The translations under genes and the position numbers were made by a program. From Sinonovacula constricta (lineage: Eukaryota; Mollusca; Bivalvia; Cardiida; Solecurtidae), in the NCBI GenBank assembly GCA_007844125.1, contig CM017571.1, positions 28,457,978 to 28,521,977 on the forward strand: a stretch of DNA of 64,000 nucleotides, read 5' to 3'. A model generated the notes under the pieces. That model ran no database searches. It was given only the letters and a program-made list of their open reading frames with translations, and had not been told where the DNA came from. Below, in pieces: positions 1 through 12,226 of this stretch (position 1 is its first letter; each line of letters opens with the position of its first letter).

Positions 1-3000
1 ACAGTTTTGGTGAAGTGCACCCTAGAATCTCACCAGGTGACAAGGGTTTAGACTGTGGTAAAATGATCTTGTACTCATCCTTTAGATGTTCACTCACAGA
101 CTGTGGGAAAACGAGGTGAACTAAGTCACATTTATACCTCCATAAAACAGAAGCACACATCTTGATAGAAATGCACGCAAAACTTTAATCTACATGAATA
201 TGCAACAAAATGCTCTATGATAAACCAGGGCAATCTTTTCATATAATTGAACAGGGATAAATCAATATCAGTAAGTAATATCTTTAACTTGAGCATTACA
301 GTGACGGCAACACTGAACATGCTGAAAAGCTCTGCTAATTAATGGAATCGCTGAGCTTAAAAAGCCCAGTGCTTTCTTTCCACTATAAAAATTAAACAAG
401 AACTATCATGAAAGATGATAACCCCCTCAACCCCTACCCTCAAATACTGCTCTACCATGAAACATACCTAATAAATGTAACAAGTAAAGCCTCCAACTAG
501 GCTTGGTACCTACATGAGAAGAACAAATTATACTTGCAAGCTACCTGTAGAGCTGTTACAAACTGGATGGTGCTGACGAGTGCCAGACTGGTGCCAGGAT
601 CAAAGTTGTGTCGCAGTGTGTCCAAGAAGTGGACTGTGTCTATCTTGATGTCAACAAATACATACAGCATCTGGATATCCTCCGTCCTGTCAATTGGCAC
701 TGGATACATAGAAAAATATGTAATTATTCTACGCATAAACAATTATATACAACACAATATCTTTTGTCTAGTTTATATGTTAGGGGTGGCAAAATCAACT
801 GTCCTAGTCGTCCATTTGGCAATTCAGATGACTGGAATTTTCATTTTCACTTTTCTGTGACAACCCAGAATATTCCAGTGGCGCATATGTCAAAATTATA
901 CGGACAAGTCAAGTTTGTGTACAGACAAGGAGAATTTTAGTTCTGGTACTCCATGAACAAGTGAGATTTTCTCATATTTTCCCACCCCTGCACATTACTT
1001 AAAATATTCTAGAAGTCTTTCTTGATTTTATCAAACACATACAGCATCTAGATACCATATGCCTTGTCAATCTGTGCTTATAATTATCAACATGCCATCC
1101 ATTAATAAAAAATAATTAACAATGTTATGTGAATAGCATTTTGCATATCAATTAAAAAAAAGAACAAAGACAATCCAGTTCATTCTATAAATGAATATAT
1201 ATCAACATGTTACAAAATCAAATCTATGAAGAATCAACCTAATACATGACATCAGAACCTACACTTTGTTTGACAAGCTTCTTCTCTTAATACATGACAT
1301 CAGAACCTACACTTTGTTTGACAAGCTTCTTCTGAGTGGGAATGGCACATAGTTAACTAGAAAATAGTTAATCTCTTCTCAAATGGGTGAACAAGTTACA
1401 TGTCTGTGACCAGTTTATCCCTATTGATTAAAGTGTATTGTATATGTTGAGTAATGCTTAAATGAATTCACTATATGGGTATTCCTCTCATAATTCCTAA
1501 CTAAAGTGATGCAACATCCCTCACAATAATCTACCTGCAATCAACTGGTGGGCAATGAAGGTGTCAGTGCCTGAATAGTACTGAATACTCAGATGCAATT
1601 TATTGTGAAAATGCAGTCCACCATTGCCATATAAGAGTAATACACCAAATTTCACACAACATTTTCTATGTCAGGGATGCTAGTGAGCGAATGGCAAAAA
1701 AAAATGTATCTTCAAAAAAACAGTATTCCAGACTGTCACGATTGAAGATCATATATTTCAACATACAGGTGAATAACATGTTCATCTTTTTAATTCTGTT
1801 TACAAAAAAAAGAGACAAAAAATAAAAACAAATACACAACTAAACTAGGTTAGGCCCAAAATGTGGCGCTTTTCTCACAATTTTTGGCACACAGTTCTTC
1901 ACTGTCAAACAAATATCAAAGATGTTGAATGCCATCATTTCACTGTACTTACTGTACAGGGCATTACAGCGGTAGCTTGTGAGGAATGAAATTAGAAACA
2001 GAAATAATACCAGTATAAATAAAAATATCTTACTCTAAGCACTAAAATACAATGTCAATATTTTTTTTGGTTCACCAAACACTTGAAAAGGTTTACCAGT
2101 TACTAATTTTGTAACTGTTGCTATCCCCACTTTCGAGTAAACAAAATTTAAAAATTAATCTCTAACAAAAGCCAACATAGGATAGTTAATCCCTAAGCCA
2201 TTTGAAGGCATCAGAAATTTGAGATTCACTATTAAAATCACCCATCATCAAAATCTCATCTTCATCAAAATCTCCCATCCAAAATATGAGTTTTATTTAC
2301 CGGTAACTTTATGAAAGTAATGATTATCTTTCCAGTTTGTGACTTGTTTAGAACTGTTAACAAAAACAAACCATCTGGTGGACAGGGCCCTAGAGGACCA
2401 GTGCCATGTTTACAATTTTTAAACACTCTGATAATAGCATTACAACAGCATAGCATGATCAATACTTAAAAGCTCTTAGCACAGTCTAATTGAAGCCTCA
2501 CCTAGACAGCTGTGTCCGTAATGAATCATGATATCAGCACCGAGAGCCTTGGCAGAGTAGTCATCCACACAACAAGCTCCGTATGTTACATCACCCATGA
2601 TCAGGGTGTCTGCATCAGTAAATCTGCCAATGATAGAACAATCACAGTGCGACTATTTAGTATGCCACATTAACCCTTTCATTGCCATCAAGACGGGTTG
2701 ACTGTCTGCACAAATTGATAAGTATACTGACATCAAAACGGGTAAATGCACTTTGGGAATTCCCTACATGTTAAATAATCCATCAACAGATTGATGTCAA
2801 ACATTATATATATATATATTCGATCAATGATATTTCGTTATGCAGATAAGTGGTTAAAATTACATATTGGAAATTTAGTGCCTGGCAGTGAAAGGGTTAA
2901 GGCCTGGTAAAGCAGTGGGTAGAGCATCTGCCCAAGGCACAGCAGGCTAAAGTAAGGTTCAAATCAAGGTTGCAACATCCCAGAGTTGAATAACAATTGT

Positions 3001-5483
3001 TAGTGATACAGCTCTATGACGTTGTCAATCCTCTCATAAAGGAGCCATGTGTCAGGATTATATGACTGAGGGTAGTATCATGTCAAATTTTCATGACATG
3101 ATGTCACAGTGAAGGCAATATGATATATGTTTCAAGTCAATACATTTTCTAACAGAACTAAACAATGCCTCATTGTAGGTCATACCCATCAAACAATATG
3201 GATAAAAGTATTTGATTTTTTAATTTTCTGTCCTGCTGTCAGCCTACCAGTGAAATAGAGATAAACCTCCTTTTGCTAAGCATCTAACAAAACAATTACC
3301 GTAACAAGTATACATGTATTACATAATGTTTATTATAATAACAGTTGTTTTATAACCTTAAAATAATGATAAAAACAAAAGGAAATAATTCTAAAAAATA
3401 TATATATATTTTTTTACTTGTAATGTAGTAAGTTTCTGTCAATCAATATAAAACAAAACAAAATAGTTAAAATAAAACATAGAAAGTAACAACAAAGTGT
3501 CAGAGAAACTGAAGATCTGAAGCTTAAAAAAAGATATGTTAAGAGTGAAATATGTCAGTACTAACATTGTTTAAATACTTACTCCTCAATTATATCTGCT
3601 ATAGCACAGGCAAATAGAAGCAGACCCTCTGGAAACTGCAGGGCAACTGAAATACATTGTGAACTCACTTTTTAAAAAGAAAAACAATATTTTCTGGTTT
3701 TAACAAATTAAATATCATAAATGATTAGCAGTGCATAGTTATTTAGAAGGAATGTATTGTTTTAGTAAATTTTAAGAAAGCCCATAGCATAGACTAGGAG
3801 AGGAAATTACATACATGTAACTAGTTCTTATGATAATGTCAATGCAACAAAGCATCCTTATATTGAGCCATGAGAAAAAGAGCTACAAAACATTATGGAA
3901 ATCAAGACAACACATTGCCTGTCGTTGTTCTATTTTTAGATGCATCACATAGTAACAACCAGCTTACTGTTTGTAGACAAATTTCTAAGTAGTCCCACAA
4001 GTGCACTTAGTGCACAAAAGGTTAGCTGGAAGATGTTCCAACATGGAAGTTTCCGACCTATCAGTACACTAAACCAGCAGGGAGTCAGAGGAGTTATAAG
4101 TCAAGGATGGTACCAACTAGAATATGGGTGCCCCACGAGAGAATTTTCTTTTAGATTAAGGATAAAGAAAAAACAACCATAAAATTCTTACCTCTTTTTG
4201 CCCCTGCTTGCTGGATTCGCCAGATTGTTTTAGGAATTTCAAAGTTGTAGTTGTCAGGTAGCTATGAAAGTGAGATTACAGACAACATAAAAACATATGA
4301 ACTTTAATACATCTCTAATGTCTGATTCACAAGTTAGCCTCTTTGCTGAAAGTACTGTTTGATTGATGGTATCGTAAATCCTTTTTCAATAAATGCCATT
4401 GCTTAAATCCTCTCTAATTTGTTTTGCATAGTGTGTTGTCTGCTAATGGCAATATTATGAGAGATGGTTCAGCAAAAAAAATGTAATTGACAGTGACAAG
4501 TGGTATTTGTGTGAAGGATAACAACAACAAAATTACAATTATAATACTTATATTAATTATGAATATTCAATTAAACTGTTTATAAAAATGCATATTAATA
4601 TATTCTTAAGTAACAAGATATAGTTTATAAACAAGTTAATGTTACCAAATCTGATAGATACACATACTCACTTGTTTAATAGCATTTTGTAACTGGGCAT
4701 TATTAAGAAGGTCATCTGGGATTTGATTGGCAGTTCTCCTGCCACCTGCAATCAATAATTATAAATGACTGAATTATTTCCGATGAGTTTTATAAGCATA
4801 GCATGACAATGTTCTATTATGTGTTTGCATGTGGGTGTATGGGTTGAAGAGCATATTTATTATTCATCGACTGTTATAACTGAGTACCGCTGCCCTGAAA
4901 TCTCTCAAGAACCACTTCTGACAAACTGAATGTATCATAACTGGAAAGTATGGTGGTATATGACACAAACCCTGGAGCCCTGGTAAGGGTTTAAGTTTCA
5001 ATGGCTAGTGCTTTATCTGGATCAATCAAGTACCCATACACTGGTACAACTACAGAAAGTCTTATAAATATTATCTACCAAATCATTGTTAATCATTTAC
5101 ATCATATTTATTTTACTGTTCATTTTGCCCAATATACTGGGTCATAGTTCCTTGTAATATCCAATTTTATGATTTAGCACTCAAGCAGCAGTATTTTAGA
5201 TATCAGTCAATGTGATGTCTACAGAAGGATTTATAATGTATGATAAACGTTTATCAACAACCAAATGAATATAAGTATTCAACATATTGTGCTTTTTCAT
5301 ACACATTAAAGTAAGTAGTCAGTTTCAACATAGGACTCTGACTAAAAAAAAAGCTCAAAAATGAGAAACTCTGAAAGAAAAATTATTTACTGACATGAAT
5401 ACAAGCAGGTGTATACCTTTTAAACCCGTGAAGACCTTCCTGTTACTTTTAGCTGGAACAACAGACATGTTAGAGTTCTCCAT
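1..5483 (-). CDS. DPH1: Diphthamide synthesis subunit DPH1, 5' seven exons (3' end off window)
   Basis: Member of the Dph1/Dph2 radical enzyme family, which moves a 3-amino-3-carboxypropyl group from S-adenosylmethionine to a histidine of translation elongation factor 2 in the cytosol. Coding exons on the minus strand: 5417-5483, 4672-4745, 4192-4261, 3583-3646, 2502-2623, 545-699 and <1-100. All have GT-AG borders and phases that join without a break, giving 217 residues before the window edge. The start is the first ATG ([16 protein letters not shown]). Recognisable family blocks are [84 protein letters not shown] and [12 protein letters not shown]. Cys109 (YGAC) and Cys212 (GCTSP) match two of the three iron-sulfur cluster cysteines of the family; the third should lie in the missing C-terminal part. 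The identity is secure from the motif order alone. Confidence 0.95.
1241..1333. repeat. 48-bp tandem duplication in DPH1 intron
   Basis: The segment beginning aatacatgacatcagaacct at 1241 is repeated starting at 1289. The two copies are identical for about 45 bases. The exact identity suggests a recent duplication. It lies in the intron between the fifth and sixth DPH1 coding exons. Confidence 0.85.
2901..3125 (+). mobile_element. tRNA-derived SINE, decayed copy
   Basis: The head resembles a tRNA: an A-box-like stretch (gcagtgggtagagc, from about 2912) and a B box (ggttcaaatc, near 2957). The downstream body ends with a cacagtgaaggcaatat motif that recurs in the copies near 13.0 and 26.3 kb. 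Those shared head and tail blocks show one SINE family, not a functional tRNA gene. It lies in a DPH1 intron. Confidence 0.65.
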
Positions 5484-6164
5484 GTAAATTCGCAGCAACT
5501 TGGCTCATTTTGACTAGCGCCTCGTAAAAATAACACGTCCGTGATATTTTAAATTATTAGTGGATAACCATACATAATTATTGAATATTATTCATTTGTA
5601 CTTATTTTGTTTAGAAAACGTACAGGTTACAGAATCAAAGATTTTTTACCCTTAAAAGAATCTTCACGTTTTGACTATCTGAAGTCTTTAAATCCAGTTT
5701 AAATTCAGATTTATAACTGTCTATGTCATTCACATCATTCACTCTTGTGTCTTGAAGATGTGTATTATGCTCTCTTATGTTATCCCAAAATAGGGATTAA
5801 AATATAAATGTCAAAATATATTCAGATTTTGGATTTCAATCCATCTTTGTATCATTGTATCTACTATTTAAACATTATCGCAAAACAATTAAACAAGTTA
5901 TTTAAATTATACAATTGCAAAGTAAAAATCCTCACACTCAATTGTTCATCCAAACTGGTTTATGTCTGAACTGAAAACCCCCAGAAAAAAACTTTCAATT
6001 GAGTGTATTTCCTTTTTATCAAATGACACTTTGTCAATCTCAATACATGTATAAGTATTTTATCAGCATCTTTCGGGTAAAAATTAGCTAGCCTGCCACA
6101 GCTGCAATATCTTAATGAATTATTTTAGACTCCTCAACTACAGCATGCCTGTCTGATTGACAAT
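5484..6164. other. DPH1 upstream region
   Basis: AT-rich sequence upstream of the DPH1 start codon. It must contain the DPH1 promoter and 5' UTR, but I see no clear TATA box, CpG-rich core or other gene in it. Confidence 0.4.
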
Positions 6165-7448
6165 GCTGATCTATCCATTGCCTTGTGCCTCATCAGAGCA
6201 CAGCAATGCTCTAGAGTGAGCCATGTAACAGCACTGATCTATCCATTGCCTTGTGCCTCATCAGAGCACGGCAATGCTCTAGAGTGAGCTATGTAACAGC
6301 GCAGATCTATCGATTGCCTTGTGCCTCACTGGAGCACAGCAATGCTCTAGAGTGTGCTATGCAACAGCACAGATCTATCCATTGCCTTGTACCTCATAGG
6401 AGCATGGCAATGCTCTAGAGTGAGCCACGTAACAGCATTGATCTGTCCATTGCTTTGTACCTCATAGGAGCATGGCAGTGCTCTAGAGTGAGCCATATAA
6501 CAGCACAGATCTATCCATTGCCTTGTACCTCATAGGAGCATGGCAATACGCTAGAGCTGAATAACAGCGCTGATCTGTCCATTGCCTTGTGCCTAATAGG
6601 AGCACAGCAATGCTCTAGAGTGAGACATGTAACAGCGCTGATCTGTCCATTGCCTTGTGCCTAATAGGAGCACAGCAATGCTCTAGAGTGAGACATGTAA
6701 TAGCGCTGATCTGTACATTGCCTTGTGCCTAATAGGAGCACAGCAATGCTCTAGAGTGAGCCATGTAACAGCACTGATCTATCCATTACCTGGTGCCTCA
6801 TAGGAGCATGGCAATGCTCTAGAGTGAGCTGAATAACAGCGCAGATCTATCTATTGCCTTGTCCCTCATAGGAGCATGGCAATGCTCTAGAGTGAGCTAT
6901 GTAACAGCGCAGATCTATCCATTGCCTTGTACCTCATACAAGCATGGAAATGCTCTAGAGTGAGCTGAGTAAAAGGGCAGATCTATCGATTGCCTTGTGC
7001 CTCACTGGAGTACAGCAATGCTCTAGAGTGAGCTATGTAACAGCGCAGATCTATCCATTGCCTTGTACCTCATACAAGCATGGAAATGCTCTAGAGTGAG
7101 CTGAGTAAAAGGGCAAATCTATCTATTGCCTTGTGCCTCACTGGAGCACAGCAATGCTCTAGAATGAGCTATGTAACAGCCCAGATCTATCCATTGCTTT
7201 GTACCTCATACGAGCATGGAAATGCTCTAGAGTGAGCTGAGTAAAAGGGCAGATCTATCGATTGCCTTGTGCCTTACTGGAGTACAGCAATGCTCGTGAG
7301 TGAGCCATGTACATTGCCTTGTACCTCATACGAGCATGGCAATGCTCTAGATTGTGCTGAGTAAAAGGGCAGATCTATCCATTGCCTTGTACCTCATAGG
7401 AGCATGGCAATGCTCTAGAGCTGAATAACAGCGCTGATCTGTCCATTG
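6165..7448. repeat. 68-bp minisatellite, about 19 copies
   Basis: Head-to-tail units begin at gatctatccattgcc, for example at 6168, 6236, 6304 and 6372, a spacing of exactly 68. Each unit carries the palindrome ctctagag within caatgctctagagtgag. Units differ by scattered substitutions, and a few are shortened or rearranged near 6550 and 7300. No spacer sequence is present between units, so it is not CRISPR-like. Confidence 0.93.
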
Positions 7449-8818
7449 TAGGGATGTAAATTGAATTTCAAAACGATATTCGAATATTCGTAACGTGTAT
7501 TTGAATCATATTCGAATATTCGGAACGAATTTATATCATAGTGGCACATAACATGGTTATTTTCCATTACATTCAATGTGTTTATTCATTGTAAAATGTT
7601 TTTTTCTGGCCACAATTTACATTGCTAGCCTTACTTAATGCAGAAGCGGCGGTAGATTTATGGTTTTAGCATAGCATTTAATTTTAAAACGACAATTTCT
7701 TCTTTTTGAAATATAAACAGCATTATCCTGTTTATAGTGAAGGACCAGACGGGGTGTTTCTTTACTTGGTAAGTGGTAATTGGCAAGAAAATACTGTCAG
7801 TGAAGAATGCCAGTAAATGCGAAAACAATGTCATTGTTACTTAACAATAATTATTATTATAATTATTATTATTATTGAAACTCTTATAAAAACTATACAG
7901 TAAGCAATCAATGTTAAGATGACCTGCAAAGACCAGTATAATATATACATTATCAATTAGTCACCTTAAACTTGGGTGTATTTTTGTTACGTGTTGTACT
8001 TCAAGTAATAAACTTTACAATTTAAAGGCATTTTGCGAAATTAATAACTTATTTGTATTAACATGCGACGTATTAAAAGGACTACTTAAGCTCCTTTTAA
8101 TGTTAACATATCAATTAAATAAAACCATATCATAATGTTATTAGATGAAATTGTAGAACACATGCAAAATAGCTCACAATTTTAATATTTTACTCTACTA
8201 ACCGCAAACAATGTATAACAACAAACAGTCAATTATGTTTTGTGAACTAATCTTATAAAATACATTAATGATTAAAGGAGGCATTTTCAAAGGGACAAAA
8301 TGCGGGTGATAGTGGATCGACTGTAAGACAATTAGGCAAAACCACGAAGGTTTTATGAAGGGAAATCACTCAAGTGTACCGCCAATTTAACAGTCTTGAT
8401 TGGTTGGTGGTCGGATTGATGTTTAATTGTGATTGGCTAATATCGCTAAGGCCGTTAATCCAAAGCCATAACATGTCAATTAGAGACATTTAGTTACCAA
8501 TACACAAGTGACAATTACGAACCTGCTCACCATATGCCTACGGGTGAAAGGCGAGGGTAAACAAAACCATTTGATGACGACAATTACTGTGATTGGCTAG
8601 TGTCAAGATTACCTGACTGTTAATAAATTGATGAAGTACCAACCAATATATATATAAAGAATGAATAAAATTGTAAGCTTGTGAGTTTTAAGTGTGTTAA
8701 GCAAACCAATGACGAACAATTAAAAAGTATGTAGATTTACATTTTTGTTATTCGGAGAGAACGAAGCAAAAACAGAGAACAGAAAATCGCGATGACAAAA
8801 AATAACAGATGTCGCGGT
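7449..8818. mobile_element. 1.37-kb non-array block splitting the 68-bp minisatellite
   Basis: Unrelated sequence sits between two parts of the same minisatellite. The left junction is near tccattg/tagggatgtaaattg and the right junction near gtcgcgg/taatgctcg. The left end carries repeated attcgaatattcg motifs (about 7480-7525) of the kind I associate with ends of some hAT elements. No matching inverted terminus is seen on the right and no target duplication is evident. It contains no long ORF. A 10-bp inverted repeat (attaaaagga / tccttttaat) lies near 8070-8100. Three ATTGG (inverted CCAAT) boxes near 8398, 8431 and 8590 and a TATATATAAAG near 8648 give it a promoter-like right half. It could be a truncated transposon or an older unique segment. 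Confidence 0.5.
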
Positions 8819-8992
8819 AATGCTCGTGAGTGAGCCATGTACATTGCCTTGTACCTCATACAAGCATGGCAATGCTCTAGAGTGAGCTGAGTAAAAGGGC
8901 AGATCTATCCATTGCCTTGTATCTCATACGAGCATGGCAATGCTCTAGAGTGAGCTGAGTAAAAGGGCAGATCTATCCATTGCCTTGTACCT
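8819..8992. repeat. Right remnant of the 68-bp minisatellite
   Basis: Two to three further units resume here. They are most like the units at 7281-7380, sharing the rarer variant tgctcgtgagtgagccatg. This variant match argues that the two sides were once adjacent or that this end was copied from there. Confidence 0.85.
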
Positions 8993-11272
8993 TTGTTTAA
9001 AATATAAGGTGGACACACTCTGATGCTTTAACCAATGTTTTTCTTGTAACTCTATTAAAACAGAGCTGGAAGAAAAAAAACAACTACAATAAGCACAATA
9101 TTTTTTTTCAATGTGGTTTAATATCATGTAACTGAAGTATATGCATGAGGCAACTAAAACAATAACGTTACTGGTTGTGTCTCTTATGAATGTGGGATAT
9201 CAGTGTTTATTGTTTGGTCCTAATACACTTCAACTTATAATGACCCAATCAAATTTAGTAAAGAACTTCAGAACAGTACTAGAACAGCTTGCTCTCAGAC
9301 ACTGAGAACAGATTTAACTCATTACATCTTAACGGCCCAAAAATTTACTACAATCAGTAAACTATTGATTTTTACCTAAGATTTAAAGGCCAAAGTAGGG
9401 GTGCACACAATGCATGGGTGATAAACAGGTTTAAAATCATTGAAATATTAAATGTTAGTAACCTTTTATTCTTGAACCAAGCCCTGGATTTATTCATAAA
9501 ACGTAAAAAAATAAGCTTTTAATTTTTAGTTAAACACTAACATGCTCAGCTGCTTTCAATGTCACAATCAGAGGAAGACTTCAAAGAAAAATCTTAAGAA
9601 AAAATCTGGATGTGCTGCCTGATTTCTTTAAAAACAATCTGGAAAAACAAAAGTGTATGGGTGATTATTATTTATTGTATATCCTGTTATTACTGGTAAT
9701 ATAAATGCTTTCCACTAGGTAACAATGCCAAAGTATAGCCCATATTGTCAATGAGGTTTAAAAAAAAACTACTGCAAGACAATAAAATGTAGTTTAAATT
9801 AAATCAAAGAATGTTTTCATTCCTTTTTTTCTAAAATTAATTATACAATCAATACAAGCTTTAGTGAAGAAAGGGGCTTACTTGCATCACTGAACACAAT
9901 TAATGATATTAAGTTTTGTTTATATAGTATGACATTTGATATATCATCATAGCTGAATGAATTTGTATCATTTTTACCTTTTTTTTAAACAACCAAACAA
10001 TAAAGACTGAAAACAAAAACATCTTCATAATCACACAAAGCAATGAAGGTAAACTTCACAACACAACTCATATTAGCACATTCAACCACTGTACAGTTGT
10101 ATCTTTTGTTATTTGTTTGCAAACAATTCATAAGAAGACAACTGCAGTGCTTTGAACCATAATCTTGTCCATAACATGGTGACAATTATTGGTAAAAAAT
10201 AAATTGTTCAACCATTTAAAGGTGGCATCCACTATTTTTATAAAAATAAAAAAATCTATTTAACTTCACTTACGTCTATTTATTTAAAAACTCACCCAAT
10301 TATCTAATTATAACAGGATTTATCAGTACTTTCTGTGGTTAAATGTAACTTTATAATTTATGATAATAATAAAGACTTAAATGCACGCTGCCATATGGGA
10401 TGCTTCTCATTGTTTATTATATTATTCAATTTTCAGCTTGTTACTAATGATATTTACGAGAAATCCTACTTTTATAATATTTTATATGGCTTGTTCTGTT
10501 ATAATATGCTTATATTACACACTCAGCAATATTTATAAATGACTTAATAAAGTCAGTCAGTGCTGCTATCCTTTATGATAATATATTTAAGATAAAAATC
10601 AATAAAGGATACCACCTTTACAGCTTTAGTTATGAACTCACCAATACAGTGAAAAGATCTACAACAAACTTTTGGCCACCAGTGAATCTTGTGCTTTATA
10701 TTAAAAGTAACAAAGTGAATCAAGCAAAAACATCAGCAAGAAGTAAACAAACATATAAAATAAATAGAAATCTAGATGATCAAAGCAAGGCACTTGTACA
10801 ATGGAGGAAATAGTTATATATTTATTATGAGAAGGGATTTGGAAAATTCAAAATGGCGTAGTTGTTAACATAAATCTGAAAATGAAAAATATACACACCA
10901 ATATTACTGGCTCTTTCTTTGGGAAAATGATTAAAAAGATCTTTAATGTAGTTTTTCCCCAAAATTTTCTCTGACAGAATTAAATGAAAAGAATGTTTTA
11001 TATTATTTATTAACATGCAAGCAAGGTAATACATTGAAAAAAATGTAAAATGTGAACAAAAAGTGTTTTGGAAAGTCAAAGTGACTAAATAAACACAAAC
11101 AAATGTTTCCTTAACAACCTTTTTATCAAACAATGTTGAAGACTAGATCTCTAACAAAAAACAAAATCTGTAGATAAGGGCATTCTAATTAAGAAAATAT
11201 ATCAAATTATTGAAAGGTAAAGATTCATAATGAAAGCCTTTGCAGAACGTATGAAAGTCCTCAAAACAACTT
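8993..11272. other. AT-rich intergenic DNA
   Basis: No gene, RNA gene or clear repeat is supported here. Short ORFs are AT-rich chance frames without family motifs. Confidence 0.5.
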
Positions 11273-12226
11273 GTTATTGTAAAGTTTTATCAAGTTTTCA
11301 CTGGTTATTGTAAAGTTTCATCAAGTTTTCACTGGTTATTGTAAAGTTTCATCAAGTTTTCACTGGTTATTGTAAAGTTTCTTCAAGTTTTCACTGGTTA
11401 TTGTAAAGTTTCGTCAAGTTTTCACTTGTTATTGTAAAGTTTCGTCAAGTTTTCACTTGTTATTGTAAAGTTTCATCAAGTTTTCACTGGTTATTGTAAA
11501 GTTTCGTCAAGTTTTCACTGGTTATTGTAAAGTTTCATCAAGTTTTCACTGGTTATTGTAAAGTTTCATCAAGTTTTCACTTGTTATTGTAAAGTTTCGT
11601 TATTGTAAAGTTTCGTCAAGTTTTCACTGGTTATTGTAAAGTTTCGTCAAGTTTTCACTGGTTATTGTAAAGTTTCGTCAAGTTTTTCACTGGTTATTGT
11701 AAAGTTTCGTCAAGTTTTCACTGGTTATTGTAAAGTTTCGTCAAGTTTTCACTGGTTATTGTAAAGTTTCGTCAAGTTTTCGCTGGTTATTGTAAAGTTT
11801 CGTCAAGTTTTCGCTGGTTATTGTAAAGTTTCGTCAAGTTTTCGCTGGTTATTGTAAAGTTTCGTCAAGTTTTCACTGGTTATTGTAAAGTTTCGTCAAG
11901 TTTTCACTAGTTATTGTAAAGTTTCGTCAAGTTTTCACTTGTTATTGTAAAGTTTCGTCAAGTTTTCACTGGTTATTGTAAAGTTTCGTCAAGTTTTCAC
12001 TGGTTATTGTAAAGTTTCGTCAAGTTTTCACTTGTTATTGTAAAGTTTCGTCAAGTTTTCACTTGTTATTGTAAAGTTTCGTCAAGTTTTCACTGGTTAT
12101 TGTAAAGTTTCGTCAAGTTTTCACTTGTTATTGTAAAGTTTCGTCAAGTTTTCACTGGTTATTGTAAAGTTTCGTCAAGTTTTCACTGGTTATTGTGTAA
12201 AGTTTCGTCAAGTTTTCACTGGTTAT
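11273..12226. repeat. 31-bp minisatellite, about 31 copies
   Basis: The unit gttattgtaaagtttcgtca plus agttttcactg repeats head to tail. Variation is limited mainly to cgtc/catc and actg/actt/gctg positions. One unit is truncated near 11600, one has an extra T near 11685 and one an extra tg near 12195. The homogeneity implies recent expansion or gene conversion. It is intergenic, between the ankyrin gene 3' end and DPH1. Confidence 0.95.

Noticed and set aside
11273..12226. Regular 31-bp repeats as a CRISPR array
   Set aside because: Units are directly contiguous with no unique spacers, and the genome is eukaryotic.
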